Shown here piece by piece: positions 21,901 through 32,529 of a stretch of 44,913 bases of DNA. The stretch's first letter is position 1. Each line of letters starts with the position of its first letter. The stretch comes from Ichthyophonus hoferi (Eukaryota; Opisthokonta; Ichthyosporea; Ichthyophonida; Ichthyophonidae). A program made the translations under genes and the position numbers. The stretch lies in NCBI GenBank assembly GCA_002751075.1, contig NAOQ01000434.1, positions 16,913-61,825 on the forward strand. The letters are read 5' to 3'. The notes under the pieces were generated by a model. The model made no database searches. It was not told where the DNA came from and saw nothing but the letters and a program-made list of their open reading frames with translations.

Positions 21901-24900
21901 AAGAAAACCGGTTTGTCACTAACCATATGCAGTTTTATATTTGAATCCACAAACTGCATAGGTTGATAATCACTGTCCTAGTACATATATATCCCTCTAT
22001 ATCTATTTTTATATTTTAAATTTATATATAGATTATCATTCGTACCTTATCACGGAACACCTTGATCTGACAGAAGCATCGAAAGTCAGATACTGCTTCA
22101 TTGCTTGGATCATAAATATCCACCTGATTAGATTGGATTATAGATTAAATTAGAGGAGAGTCGCGTATACTAGATTATACTATATTATACTAGATGGACA
22201 TGGTCTGCAATAGCATACCGGCCACACCATTATACCTATATACATACATGCACACATCAAATTTAAAACTCGTTTAACCTACCTGTAATCGCAGGGGCAT
22301 ACCCTTAACCCCTTTTTGACTGGTGAAATCTGTGCTTAAACAATTTAAACGAATAGGAATCTTGCAGCCTTGTGCAGGCCGCCAATTAAAATGCACGCCA
22401 TTAAAACCTTCTACCACATCTGTTACCCCTACCATCTGGGTTTTATCTGGAAAAGATACTTGGCTGATTAAGAACACATCATGTGCAGTTTGTATATATA
22501 CATATATGTTTTAATACAGACTAATGTGTGACATATATCTATGCATACATGCATACATACATACAAATACAATACTATTATTCTTTATACTATTATTACT
22601 ACAATAATCTCCTATCCTATCCATCTGTTTCTTACCCACATATTATATTGTATGATATTTAGTCATCGGGATGCTAGCAAAGCCAGGGCCATTCCTCGTA
22701 TAAATATGATTAAGACAAATATAAATAATAATTGGTTTAAAGGTCTTTTAAAGAAGGTCTAAGATGGTGTATAAACCAGTGGAAAGAAAGAGAAATCACG
22801 ATAAAATATACTCAGATTAATAGAACCTATAAATACAAACCAACGAATATACAGACATATATATAGATAGGTGCAATATCTATAAATAACTTTCAATAGA
22901 AACACGCACCAATATCGAGAATACGGGTGGTAACCACGGGCAACTGGGAGCGCCAATAGGACCAATACTGCTTATACTCGGTAATTGGCTTTTCATCATG
23001 GAATAAAAGATATATGCTTGCTCTATAGGTTGTATTGGCATCACCAGGCGCTTGGCTATTGGCTGATCCTACTAGATTGTAGTATTGGCCTGTGGTTATA
23101 GGTGGGTAGGTAGGTAGAAAGGTTTATGTGTATATGTATAATAACATGTATATAGATAAGTAGGTATATATATGTAGGCAGGGTTGTATGTACTATACCT
23201 TTATTCATATAGGGTATACCCTATACTATATATATATATATATATATATATAACGTATACTCTACTCACCTTCATCTTCTATACACCCTATACCATATAT
23301 ATTATATACTATACCTTTATTCATATAGGTGAGTGTCTGTTCATCTAACATCTGGGCTATAGAGATGGGGGCCTCTAGAATCCATGTATAACTGTAGAAG
23401 GAGGGAGAGATTAATAATAGTCATATATATAATGATATACTAGATACTAAGCTACAATACACTATAGTATACTATAAAGTAGGCATTGGTAGCTAGCTCA
23501 ACCCAGTCATCTGTCAAATATAATAAAGGATATTCAACCATAACTACCCGAATAAATTTAACTAAACAATCCAAACCGAATTACAGAACATATATGAACT
23601 GAAAGTGTAATCCATTATAATATAGGTAATCATTCGAAAAAAAGAAGGAAAAAAAGTTAATGTGTTAATGCTACTTCAATTACATTATTATTTTAAAAAT
23701 AAAAAAGAGGGAACACATTTTTCTAGTAAAAAGGTGGGTAATTAAGATCTGGAATGAGTGTGGAGAACCTCGACAAACTAATAATACGCAGTAGTCAAAA
23801 GCACAAAAAGCAAACTAACCTGTCTGGTGGCTGGATAGGTAAGCCAAGCCTGGCCGTTGGTTGGGAGAGAAGTTGCATGATTTCATCACTATATGAGGAA
23901 GGAGATGAAGGGAGTAAAATATAATAACCAATAAGAAACAATGAGAAAATAATGAGAAATAAATGTAAAGGGGGAAAATAAGAGATAGATTAGTGGCGAA
24001 TGACATTAAAATTTAGTTCTTAAATGATTTGAACCATTAAATTTAAACTTTAACATTATACTTGTGATTTCTAAGTTAATTACTTGCATCTATTAGCACA
24101 ATACAATACAAAGAGGCAAATGCAGGCCATATGAGTAGTGAATGGCTTGCGAACTTGAAATTTAATTTTGCAATAAACCACTAGAATGTCCTCTAATACT
24201 ATAATATAAAACAATATAATACGGCATAATACAATACAATACAACGTAATGTAATACAATAAAAATTCGTCCAATCAAGTACAAACAAAAACAGTTTAGA
24301 ATTAACGACGCACTCTGATAGGCCCGGTGCGTCAAGTATATAATATATAATACTATAATACAAAACAATAAAATATAGCATAATACACAACAATATAACG
24401 TAATACAATACAATACAATTCAACACAATGCAATCCAATCAAACACAATATAAAACAGTTTAGAATTAACGACGTACTCTGATAAGCCCGGGGCGTCAGG
24501 TATATCATACATCAAGTCAAGGTCAAGAAAATCAGTAAACTGTGCACTGGCCAGTTGTGTCGGTGCATCAGGCACCACACTTTCTTGGTCCTTGGCAACG
24601 AGCACATTGCCTACACCGCCTCCTTTCCCTTCAATCTCGTTAACACTCCCTTTACAAATACTGCTCTTAATATGAATATTACCTATTCCCGCTTTACCAG
24701 TGCCTGCATCTACAGTACGTGCACGACCTTTTGAATTCATAGGGGAGGAGAGGGTGATGATTGACTTGGAGGCTACAACATGAGGTGAACGAATAGGGGG
24801 CCCTGTTACTGGGAGGGAGGCGAGGAGATGACATGGTTGTGGTAAAATAGACGGATCGGTTATGGAAGTTGCAGCAGCTGGAAGTATACGTAGAGGGGGA

Positions 24901-24968
24901 CAGTAATAGGGAGAGGGACGGGGGATGGGTGCAGGTGTGGCCCTAACTTGACCAGTTAACTTAGCCAT
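18671..24968 (-). CDS. Grainyhead/CP2-family transcription factor, ten exons
   Basis: Exons (reverse strand): 24968-24478, 23888-23820, 23391-23315, 23089-22910, 22458-22283, 22123-22046, 20557-20313, 20004-19931, 19162-19065, 18868-18671. All introns are GT-AG, and phases add to one 561-residue frame. Residues 1-163 are a Pro/Ser-rich region ending in an acidic FTDFLDLDLMYD stretch. About 185-357 form the CP2 DNA-binding domain (SYTWILEAPISIAQMLDEQ, TYMNKGQYYNL, RLNCLSTDF, KGVKGMPLRLQV, CQIKVFRDK). 358-440 are Pro-rich, 441-464 charged, and 465-561 the ubiquitin-like dimerisation domain (LTLYVRKADEEAY, YKRTRKGLLVNVDD). Family members bind AACCGGTT-type DNA as dimers in the nucleus; in fungi they govern wall remodelling and development. 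Acceptors of exons 5 (AAG) and 7 (GAG) are atypical. Confidence 0.94.
18915..18957. repeat. (AAT)n microsatellite in CP2 intron 9
   Basis: A run of about ten AAT units interrupted once by AGC lies in the 196-base final intron. Read on the gene strand it is an ATT run close upstream of the exon 10 acceptor. Confidence 0.9.
20140..20255. repeat. AAAAT and ACAAT pentanucleotide repeats in CP2 intron 7
   Basis: (AAAAT)n at about 20147-20175 is followed by (ACAAT)n at about 20218-20242. On the transcribed sense strand they read ATTTT and ATTGT, i.e. U-rich. Confidence 0.9.
20668..20738 (-). repeat. Partial duplicate of the CP2 exon 7 acceptor and exon start
   Basis: On the gene strand, TAATCATAACAGAGCATGGCC and the following CTACCCCCTATACCATG parallel the true exon 7 start (TAATCATAACAGAGTATGGCC ... 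CTACCCCCTACACCATG), 162 bases further upstream in intron 6. The copy keeps the polypyrimidine tract and the acceptor. It has no obvious donor and soon meets a stop, so it looks like a decoy rather than an exon. Confidence 0.85.
23195..23222 (-). repeat. Partial duplicate of the CP2 exon 3 donor
   Basis: On the gene strand the last 16 bases of exon 3 plus the first bases of the intron (CCTATATGAATAAAG then GTATAGTA) recur perfectly 116 bases downstream, in intron 3. Splicing at the second copy would add intron sequence with an in-frame stop, so the first copy is taken as the working site. Confidence 0.85.
23226..23254. repeat. (TA)n microsatellite in CP2 intron 3
   Basis: Uninterrupted TA run of about 13 units between the two copies of the exon 3 donor. 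Confidence 0.9.
24220..24420. repeat. ACAAT pentanucleotide tracts in CP2 intron 1
   Basis: Two blocks of ACAAT/ATACA units (about 24229-24262 and 24360-24420) flank the duplicated exon 1 end. The duplicate and the second tract together form a tandem unit of about 164 bases. Confidence 0.85.
24270..24348 (-). repeat. Partial duplicate of the CP2 exon 1 end and donor
   Basis: About 78 bases on the gene strand repeat the exon 1 3' end and the start of intron 1, 164 bases downstream: GACGCACCGGGCCTATCAGA then GTGCGTCGTTAATTC, against GACGCCCCGGGCTTATCAGA then GTACGTCGTTAATTC. Over the exonic core the few differences are mostly at codon third positions or silent Leu positions. The copy has a potential donor but no acceptor in front of it. 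Confidence 0.9.
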
Positions 24969-25944
24969 GATTAAAATTAATATACTTAAAAGTGCAAATA
25001 GTCGTACGTGTTAAAATTAAAATATAATATAAAAATATAAAACACTAAATAAAAGTAAATGTATACTAAATAAATATAAAAAATATAATATACGATATAA
25101 TGCGTAATGCGTGGGCCACAGAGAGTTGAGAGCTGAGAATTCAATTCCCTTCAATCGCTTTTATGCAACCAACCCAACCGCTCCCCTAGGCGGTTGGTGT
25201 ATGATAGAGATTTCTAAATGTGTGGGCGGGTTAAGACCCGCCCGCGTGATGTTAATATATGTAGTAACGGAACACAGAAGGAAATTAAAAACACATGGAC
25301 GTGATGAAGCTAAATAAAGTTCACTGGTGAAAGGATGGTCCCCTGCTGCGGGACGTAACTAAGTGCACGTGTTCTAATACTATAGTGAAAAATATAGTGA
25401 TTGCTAATAATAAATACAATAAATAATATAATAATTATGATAGTTATTAATATAATCTGTTAATTGTTTAAAATGTTTAATGAAGCTAAGACACAATGTG
25501 TTCGTTCTGAATTTAGCGGCGAATTGAATGCGTGACCTTTATTGTTGTTAAACTTTATATATTTGAAATGAGCACAGTAGACCAAGTGATGCGCATAGTG
25601 GAATTTTTTTTTTTAAAAAAAAAAGCAAATGTATTAATATATATATAAATTTATTAGTGTTCATTAATTATAATCATATGAAAAGCTATTACAATGATTT
25701 ATAATAAGTATTCGATGCATATTAATACACTATTGGTTATGGTAGCAGTAAATTTAATATATCACCTGTAATATATAATATATTTTTATCTTAAACTCGA
25801 GGCTGAGGGAGTACAGGTGAACAAATGAAGATGACCGATAGGTTATTTATAAATATGACGACATAATAAAGCATATATAGATGGATATAATTTAAAAAAC
25901 AAAAATACATAATACTTCTTAATATACTATCAATTGATAAAGGC
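24969..25944. promoter_or_regulatory. Upstream region of the CP2 gene with a GC-rich island
   Basis: From 25110 to 25370 the GC content rises sharply above the surroundings. Two hairpins stand out. At 25174-25197 the arms CCAACCGC and GCGGTTGG flank an 8-base loop. At 25224-25243 the arms GGGCGGGT and ACCCGCCC flank TAAG. A CACGTG word follows near 25356. The first hairpin holds AACCG and CGGTT, the two halves of the CP2/Grainyhead recognition sequence, in inverted order around a spacer. The frame at 25111-25317 (+) is judged a by-product of base composition. From 25400 the sequence is AT-rich with nothing recognised. Confidence 0.5.
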
Positions 25945-26035
25945 ATGCCACTAGAAGAACTAATCGCTCTTGGACTAGCGACTCACCTCGATGTGACTAA
26001 TAGTTTTAATAATGGTTACCTAAATGATGTTTAAT
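25945..26035 (+). mobile_element. Possible Ty1/Copia reverse transcriptase fragment
   Basis: A 29-codon frame reads ELIALGLATHLDVTNSFNNG, which fits the Copia motif around the first catalytic aspartate (LALAA..LDVxxAFLNG). It is a short scrap of an old copy with no other element parts readable around it. Confidence 0.4.
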
Positions 26036-27655
26036 GATTTTAGTTTTAATCTTGCTAAAGCCAATTGTATTGGATCAATGACTTCATTAAAAGTATCTAT
26101 TATTGTACCATTTATACTTATAAAGGTTTCGCTCATGTGAAATCTATTTGAAATAATTTATCTTTCATAGACATTTTCTTAACCTTAAATTATTTTATAT
26201 TAAATTTTTTATTATAATAATATTATATTTATAAAAATTAGGGTTGTTTTGTAAATAACAAAAAATCTTTTAAAAGAGTAATGTTCGTGGAAAAGACTGT
26301 TTAATGTTTATTATGTATTAGCCAATCCTCAATCAATAGATAATATTTACGCCGCTTTGTATGCATGATATTTGAGTGATTAAATTATAACGTGCGTTTT
26401 AGAAAAACGTTATATCTCGAAATAAAACAAATATAATATAACTATATAGGTTTTTTCCCTATTGTAACACCTTCATAATTTAAAATTAATTACATTTCAG
26501 TTTACATCATCTGCGAATAGTTTTCTAAGCAAAAGATTGTGTTTGAGTGACTTTTTTTTTGTTCAAATAGAACTACAAAAAAAAAGGAATATGTTTGCCC
26601 ATTGCAGTAGTGTCTTTACGGATTCAATTTTCATTATATATTGGTTCAACAGATCATTCGATAATGATTTTATCTCAAATTCGATAATTTTTGTCCAGAT
26701 AAGTGCACCATTTTAAAAAATAATTGAAAACTTTTGATTGCTCGGGGTGAATTGTAGAGTAAAGAGTTGGTGCAATATGGATCTATTATCACAACTATAA
26801 TCCAAATTAATAGAATAAAGGTCCAATTTTAGGTATATGTTAAGATAGGATCTTATAAAAAGTAGGTCTTGAATATAAATTAAATCTACCACCATCTCAA
26901 AAGATAGGCTGAAATTCATATGGCTGCTAATAAAACTCAAGCCTTTGGAGTGTGGTAAAAGAAAAAATATCTGCCATGCTTGAACCAATCTAAATCCAAA
27001 TATTTAATTGGATACTTAAGAACATTAAAAGTATAGGATTTGGTAAATAATCAGTAAACATTGATTTGTCCTTAGTCACATGTTATAAGTTTTTGTATAA
27101 ATAATTTGTATTTGGGTTAAGGAGAAACATGTGCCGTATAGAAGGCTTTAAATATAATTATTGTTGATTGTGTAATACATTAACTGTATGTAGTTATATT
27201 ACTAGTAGCCTTATATGCTCCTGATTATGTCTTCTTTTCTCCTTTTCCAAAGATGCCATTCGCTTATATAAACGTTGCATAATATTTAGCCAATAGAATA
27301 TCCTATCTTATAGGAACACATTGTTTGTTAATTAAAAAATAATAATGCTTTTGTATAGGCTATTAGACGTATTAATGTAATTGCCAAAGATAAAAAATAT
27401 ATAACTATAGGTGGTTTATTAGATTCTATAATAAATATTTGCAGTTTTTTGCCGGGAAATTATCTCCGGAGGATGCTATAAAAGTCGTATACGTCAGTAT
27501 AAAAAGCAGATAGTCATAAATGATTGGCTCTAAGCCAAATTAAATTATTAAATTCGAACCAATAAATATTGCAATGGTGTTCCTACTTTTCGTTGGACTG
27601 CAAAAGCGCAGTAAAATAATATGGACTCGTTTTGCAAGCAGAAAAGGTAACAATA
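26036..27655. other. Gene-poor AT-rich stretch
   Basis: A reverse frame at 26713-26988 (91 residues, start MVQAWQIFFLLP) has hydrophobic and acidic patches but no family landmark. Otherwise there are homopolymer A/T runs and no readable coding exons. Confidence 0.35.
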
Positions 27656-27945
27656 AACACAACTGGTGTTAAAATGGTAAAATATGGGGTAAATATACCT
27701 TGTCTTTATTTTAAGTTGCTACTCTGACCATAATGCATGTCAGATGGTGGACTACAGTGTAAACAACAACTAGAAGCCCAGTCTCAACCACACAGTAGTT
27801 AATGTATACCATTCTGAACACGCTATGTGGTGAAAAAGAATTTGGATTAGACTGTATACCCAATATAAGATAATATATAGGAATTCATCCTCTTCTGATT
27901 AATTATCACATAGATTTAATAGATAATCTCTACTGTTGTCCTATA
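27656..27945 (-). mobile_element. LTR-like repeat A, copy 3
   Basis: Reverse-strand copy. It includes GTAGAGATTATCTATTAAAT, a GTGTTCAGAATGGTATACAT block, GTGTGGTTGAGACTGGGCTT, TTGTTTACACTGTAGTCC and CTGACATGCATTATGGTCAG. The downstream tail ending TTTTACCATTTTA matches copies 4 and 5, so the shared unit extends past the TCAG block. Diverged and old. Confidence 0.6.
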
Positions 27946-29425
27946 TAGCTAGTATGTGTTTGTGTGTTCTAAGTATATGATATATATATATATATATAGC
28001 TTTATATTATTATAATCAGGGGCTTAGTACAATTAACACTTGCATGTATTATGTATTATTATTTAAGTAATTAATTAGTTCAGTCGTATGTCACTGTGAT
28101 TCGATATTTTTAATTAATCCGTGTTTAGTCATAGTTAGTACTGGATAACTTCGGGCTTTCAGAAGTAACTTGAGTAGATGTCAAGTTATAGAATTTTATT
28201 GTAATCATTATTTCTAATCGGGAATCACGAATACAAGCAATCATGTTATTAATTACAATTCCTAATTACATCTTGCAATATCATGTTTCTTAAGACCCAT
28301 ATAATTTCAGAGTGTCAAGAACTTCTGGATCTATAACTTACATGGTACAATAGCATAGTATAAATCATAACTATTATTTACATATATCAATTAGTATTAT
28401 AGCCAACACCTTTCTACATCCAGAGAAGTTAATAAGTAGACATACTAACTTAATACCTTTATTAGTAACATTGCTATTAGTAAAAAATTAATACAATTAG
28501 TAAATTACTATATGGATGACGGATGAAGACCTGAATCAATCAGACATGGAGTATAATATATAGTACATCATAAGCTTAGTTATTGAAAATTGAACATATG
28601 TGTGTATAATTGCACATGTATAAAAGAAGGCTATCTACACAACCATTCTTCATGGTTCTAAGCACAGCAACGATTAGTAGCAAAGAATACATTCTAAAAA
28701 ATATGGTCAGCCCATGCCTGATCCTAAGGCAACCAAGTATCCTTGCTTTATTATTTCGAACGTGGTCAACAAATAATGCCCAAAAAATCTATGCCAGAGG
28801 AATTACAAATCATTAAACATATTCACCTGAGTCGTGCTTTCTTTCCGAAACAGTTCAGGGCAATTAATTTGGACTGAGCATCTCTGGCTATTGATATATC
28901 TGAAACTAAGGAGAACCTATACATACATAAGATAAGACAAAACAGCAACTATCTTTATAAGGATTAAAGATACTAGTTCCGCAACATGGAAAAGTCTTGC
29001 CTCCATTCAGTAAAATGTGACCTTAACTTGAAATCGAAAGCCCTAAAATAGGAAGTCAAATAAACCTCAATAAATTTTATCTCAAGTTGATACAGAGATT
29101 ATTTACCAAGAACTAAACCTCTTAAAATAGTTATCAATAGAAAAGGGCTGCAGAATATTGTTAGTAATTAAATTGTAGTTTGAAGTTTACATATGATGTA
29201 TTGCAATCTTAACTTTAGTCCCATATTTCAGTTGTTAAATCAAGTAGCACAAATAAGGGATGGGATATGACCGACAGATCAGTATTACTAGTAAAATTAT
29301 ATAAAACTATATAACCACAGTGCAGGACTTAGTTTTGGACCTATCTAAACTCACATACAAAATAAATGTGTTAATATTCTAAATACTTTGCATAAAATTT
29401 GCTTGAGCAATGCTTATCATTACAC
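27946..29425. other. Gene-poor stretch
   Basis: A forward frame at 28610-28816 (start MHMYKRRLSTQP) is not recognised. Nothing else stands out apart from an AT run near 27977-27997. Confidence 0.35.
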
Positions 29426-29952
29426 CTAAGAATTCATAAAGAAGAGTGTTAGAACGAAATAGAAATATGTTAAAACTCCCTCTTCCATCCTATGGTCTGT
29501 GGTTGAAACCAAGAAAGTGGAATTGGCTTTTTCATCTGACTCTGAGGATCTGTCAAGAAAGTATTTTAAAAAACAGTTTGATAATTGTGAGGAGCCAATA
29601 ACACCCGTATTGGTAGACACCAGTTTTAATTCTGCATCCTCCAAGAGTTTTATATCAAGAACAAGCTTAGAAGAGCCTTCTTCTGGTAATACCAGCTATG
29701 ATAGGGTTAATAAACACCAGTATTGTGGATCTGATTAATATTGAATCTACCTTTTTCACTGTCTACAGATAATGACTCCGTTTTAAAAGTATTAATTTCT
29801 TCACTGCTAAGTTGTATCTTGAAATATTTTAAGGCAAGTGATTCTTGACTGTTTAGAGAATAAAGAAACCACTTGTTGTGATTATTGTTGATTGACAAAG
29901 CCGTGGTGCTCAGATTGGCTAATCTGAAGATGGTCTTGAAATGTACGTACAA
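29426..29952 (-). mobile_element. Possible retrotransposon gag/ORF1 relic
   Basis: Two reverse-strand frames (29707-29952 and 29426-29644) have helical, charged proteins with IFRLANLSTTALSINNN and LKLVSTNTGVIGSS-type stretches. They recall the structural protein of fungal DIRS- or Ty3-like elements. The resemblance is from memory and moderate. The element is broken, with no enzymatic parts nearby. The forward frame 29499-29738 is its mirror. Confidence 0.3.
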
Positions 29953-30880
29953 TGTGTGTAAAGTACCAAAGATGCCAATTGTCTAAATATTGGAGGCTTG
30001 CGAGGACTGTTGGGTTTAGGCCAATCGTGTGGAGTCTTTCAGAAGGTTCATTAAAAGCTCATTTATCTAGTATTAACTAAACTACTTTGTGAAAGACCAG
30101 GCTGGTCTTTTGTAGTTAGTTGTCTGCATTGTGATTAAGCTATTAATAAATGCTAGCACATCTAGCACGGTTTAGAGTTACTAGAAGGCCCAAATAATTT
30201 ATATGTTGTATTCAGTTAACTAGTATTTAATAAACATTTAATAATAATTCAATATTGTAGGCTGTGCCTCGAGTTTGAACATTATCAATTGTGCGCTAAG
30301 TGTTGATGTACTATTTGGTAGTTGCTTCTAACACTTAGGTGACCTGATATTATAAATTAATTCTACCCTAATAAAGTCTATACAAATGCGGTAATAATAT
30401 ATAATTGCATTGTTTACCTACCTAGGAAAAGATCTATGTGTAACCAGTAACTCTGCCTTCAGAAAGTTGTTTGGAGATATCATTTGATTCGTGTGATATT
30501 TCAGTGTACGTTATGTAGAAAACTAGGCCCTATAGTAACAAAAATATGTGTTGCTTGGAATGCATGCTTTGCTTGGGTATGAGATTAGTACCATTCCAGT
30601 TACTTTTGGCACTCCAGAATTGTTGAAACTTTTGAAAGGATGAGATCATACGATTTTAATCGAAAATCTTCTTGTTCATGCGATCACCTGTGATCGCGAT
30701 TTCCGATCGTAGCAGAATATAAAATATACCCTATCTATTTATTATCTCTTATTAATCAATATTATGTATTATTTAGCTTACATATACGGTAATGGAGAAA
30801 TTAGATATTAGCTATAATCTCCCCGTAGTAATAATATACTGATTTGAGATACTTTCCTGCACCTAGAAGAAAACATCTAT
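29953..30880. other. Intergenic stretch with short inverted repeats
   Basis: No gene is recognised. CTAAGTGTT near 30297 is followed by its inverse AACACTTAG near 30331. A near-perfect palindrome lies at 30680-30697 (listed separately). Confidence 0.4.
30680..30697. repeat. Palindrome GCGATCAC-CT-GTGATCGC
   Basis: Perfect 8-bp arms around a 2-base spacer, GC-rich in an AT-rich setting. A further GATCG word follows at about 30704. It could be a dimeric regulator site or a hairpin. Confidence 0.9.
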
Positions 30881-30882
30881 CT

Positions 30883-30955
30883 GGGAATCGAAAACTCATT
30901 AGAGACCCCAAAGCCTGTGGGCAAGTCACTAAGGCTACCACCGATTGCTATAGTA
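30883..30955 (-). repeat. tRNA-derived SINE-like block, copy 2
   Basis: On the reverse strand, GGTAGCCTTAGTGACTTG (A-box-like), then GCCCACAGGCTTTGGGGT, then TTTTCGATTCCC (B-box-like) are arranged as in a tRNA-headed SINE. A related block sits 300 bases away in the opposite orientation. Confidence 0.35.
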
Positions 30956-31249
30956 CTCAGTGCCATATATACTTAATACGACTTAACACACAAAATACAT
31001 AAACCCATGCAAGCGTTAAACCTTAATCGGTTTTGCTTTCATTTTCCCCCATCACTTCCTATAACATATGTACTATGCATACTACATATATATCATGGAT
31101 CATTATCTCTTCCACAAAACTGGGTCCATAAGACGATTTAAAAGTTTTGGTTCTCTCATAATTTGAATTTTCTTTTTAATTCATTCAATATACCCTTTAA
31201 GTATAATCATATATCTGTACATTAATGCTTAGTCGCAGAGGCCAACCAT

Positions 31250-31315
31250 AAATATAGCCATAAGTGGCAGGTTCTAGTGACTTAGCCACAGGCTTGGGGT
31301 TTCCAATTGTTTATT
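31250..31315 (+). repeat. tRNA-derived SINE-like block, copy 3
   Basis: The forward strand reads TTCTAGTGACTTAGCCACAG then GCTTGGGGTTTCCAATTG, matching the reverse strand of 30883-30955. The pair forms an inverted repeat with a spacer of about 290 bases. Confidence 0.35.
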
Positions 31316-32529
31316 ACTAGTGTCTTCCAGTTAATTAAAACTAGCCTGTTCGGTATAGTTCTTTCGCTGCCTTAGGGCAAGATATAGAGCTGCCCCCTAA
31401 TGAGTGTTATTGTATTTACATTAATACGTACTGGAAACTAGTGCAAAGATACTATACTAGGTCACTAACGTATCATATTGAGGTGCATGATAGCTGTAGC
31501 ATATCCCGGTTATATATATATTCATAATATAAATATACGAGCCTATTCTTTTTAGCATTAGCATTAGTACTTAATCGGTGCGGCACAGATTTATATTTTC
31601 CATAGTCTTTGCATTTCCCATAAAGTTCAAGGCCTAGCATCGTGAAAGTACGCATTTGGTTCTCGTTTAAGCGGAGTATCCACAGACTCCGATGTTGGTT
31701 TTTGTTTTATCTCACATGTCACTATTCCAATCTCATTCCATCTCCGTGTTTATGGTAGCTCTCCATTTATATATAATTAATTTCCAATTTATCATATCAA
31801 TTCGACCACTCATTTATGGAATGTGACAACGGTTGGTATATATATTCAATTGCGAGTAAAAGAGGGAAAAATAACTGTAAACAGAAGACTTGATCATTAC
31901 TAATACATGACGAGTGGTTCCATTTGGGATATATGGCATGAAGCCGTTGGCAGAAGCTTTCCAATGTTATGCAAGAGTCTATCCATTTCCTGATTTTTTT
32001 TTGACAAAACTACTGTTAGTATCATATTTTACTTCAGCTGTGTCTGTAAGAGTAGATTCAGAAAGTGGAAATCGATATATCTATATATAGATCACTTAGT
32101 GGCTGGCGAATTACACAATTTACTCGTTTACTACGCAATAGACGAAATGACCATATTAGAAACGCAAAAATAACGTATTTGTGTTGGTTCATAGGAACAA
32201 CTATTTTTATCATATTAATATGTACAAAATATCACTTATATTATCCATTAGCCCAAAATACTGAAACGCAGTCAAATAAACAACGATGCATAAGATAAAA
32301 ATTAAGAGTATAAGTTTAGTATAATTATCAAACCTCTATCCAGTCTATAGTATGCACATTGCCGAAATTATATATTAATACCCATCATTTTTTAAAATTA
32401 CAGAGCAGTGATACTGATACTTCTTTGATTTCAACAGATTACATTTAGAATCAAAAGATAAACAACACTTCACTTATTAAAATAATTATCTTGGCAAAGA
32501 ATAATGCAGTTACATTCATATGCACACAA
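31316..32529. other. Intergenic stretch downstream of the C2H2 gene
   Basis: Reverse frame 31473-31655 and forward frame 32065-32298 show no family resemblance. If the C2H2 gene has a third exon it should lie in the right part of this stretch, but no acceptor gives a convincing continuation. Confidence 0.35.

Noticed and set aside
25111-25317. 68-residue ORF in the GC-rich island
   Set aside because: It runs through both hairpins and has no family resemblance. It is explained by fewer stop codons in GC-rich DNA.
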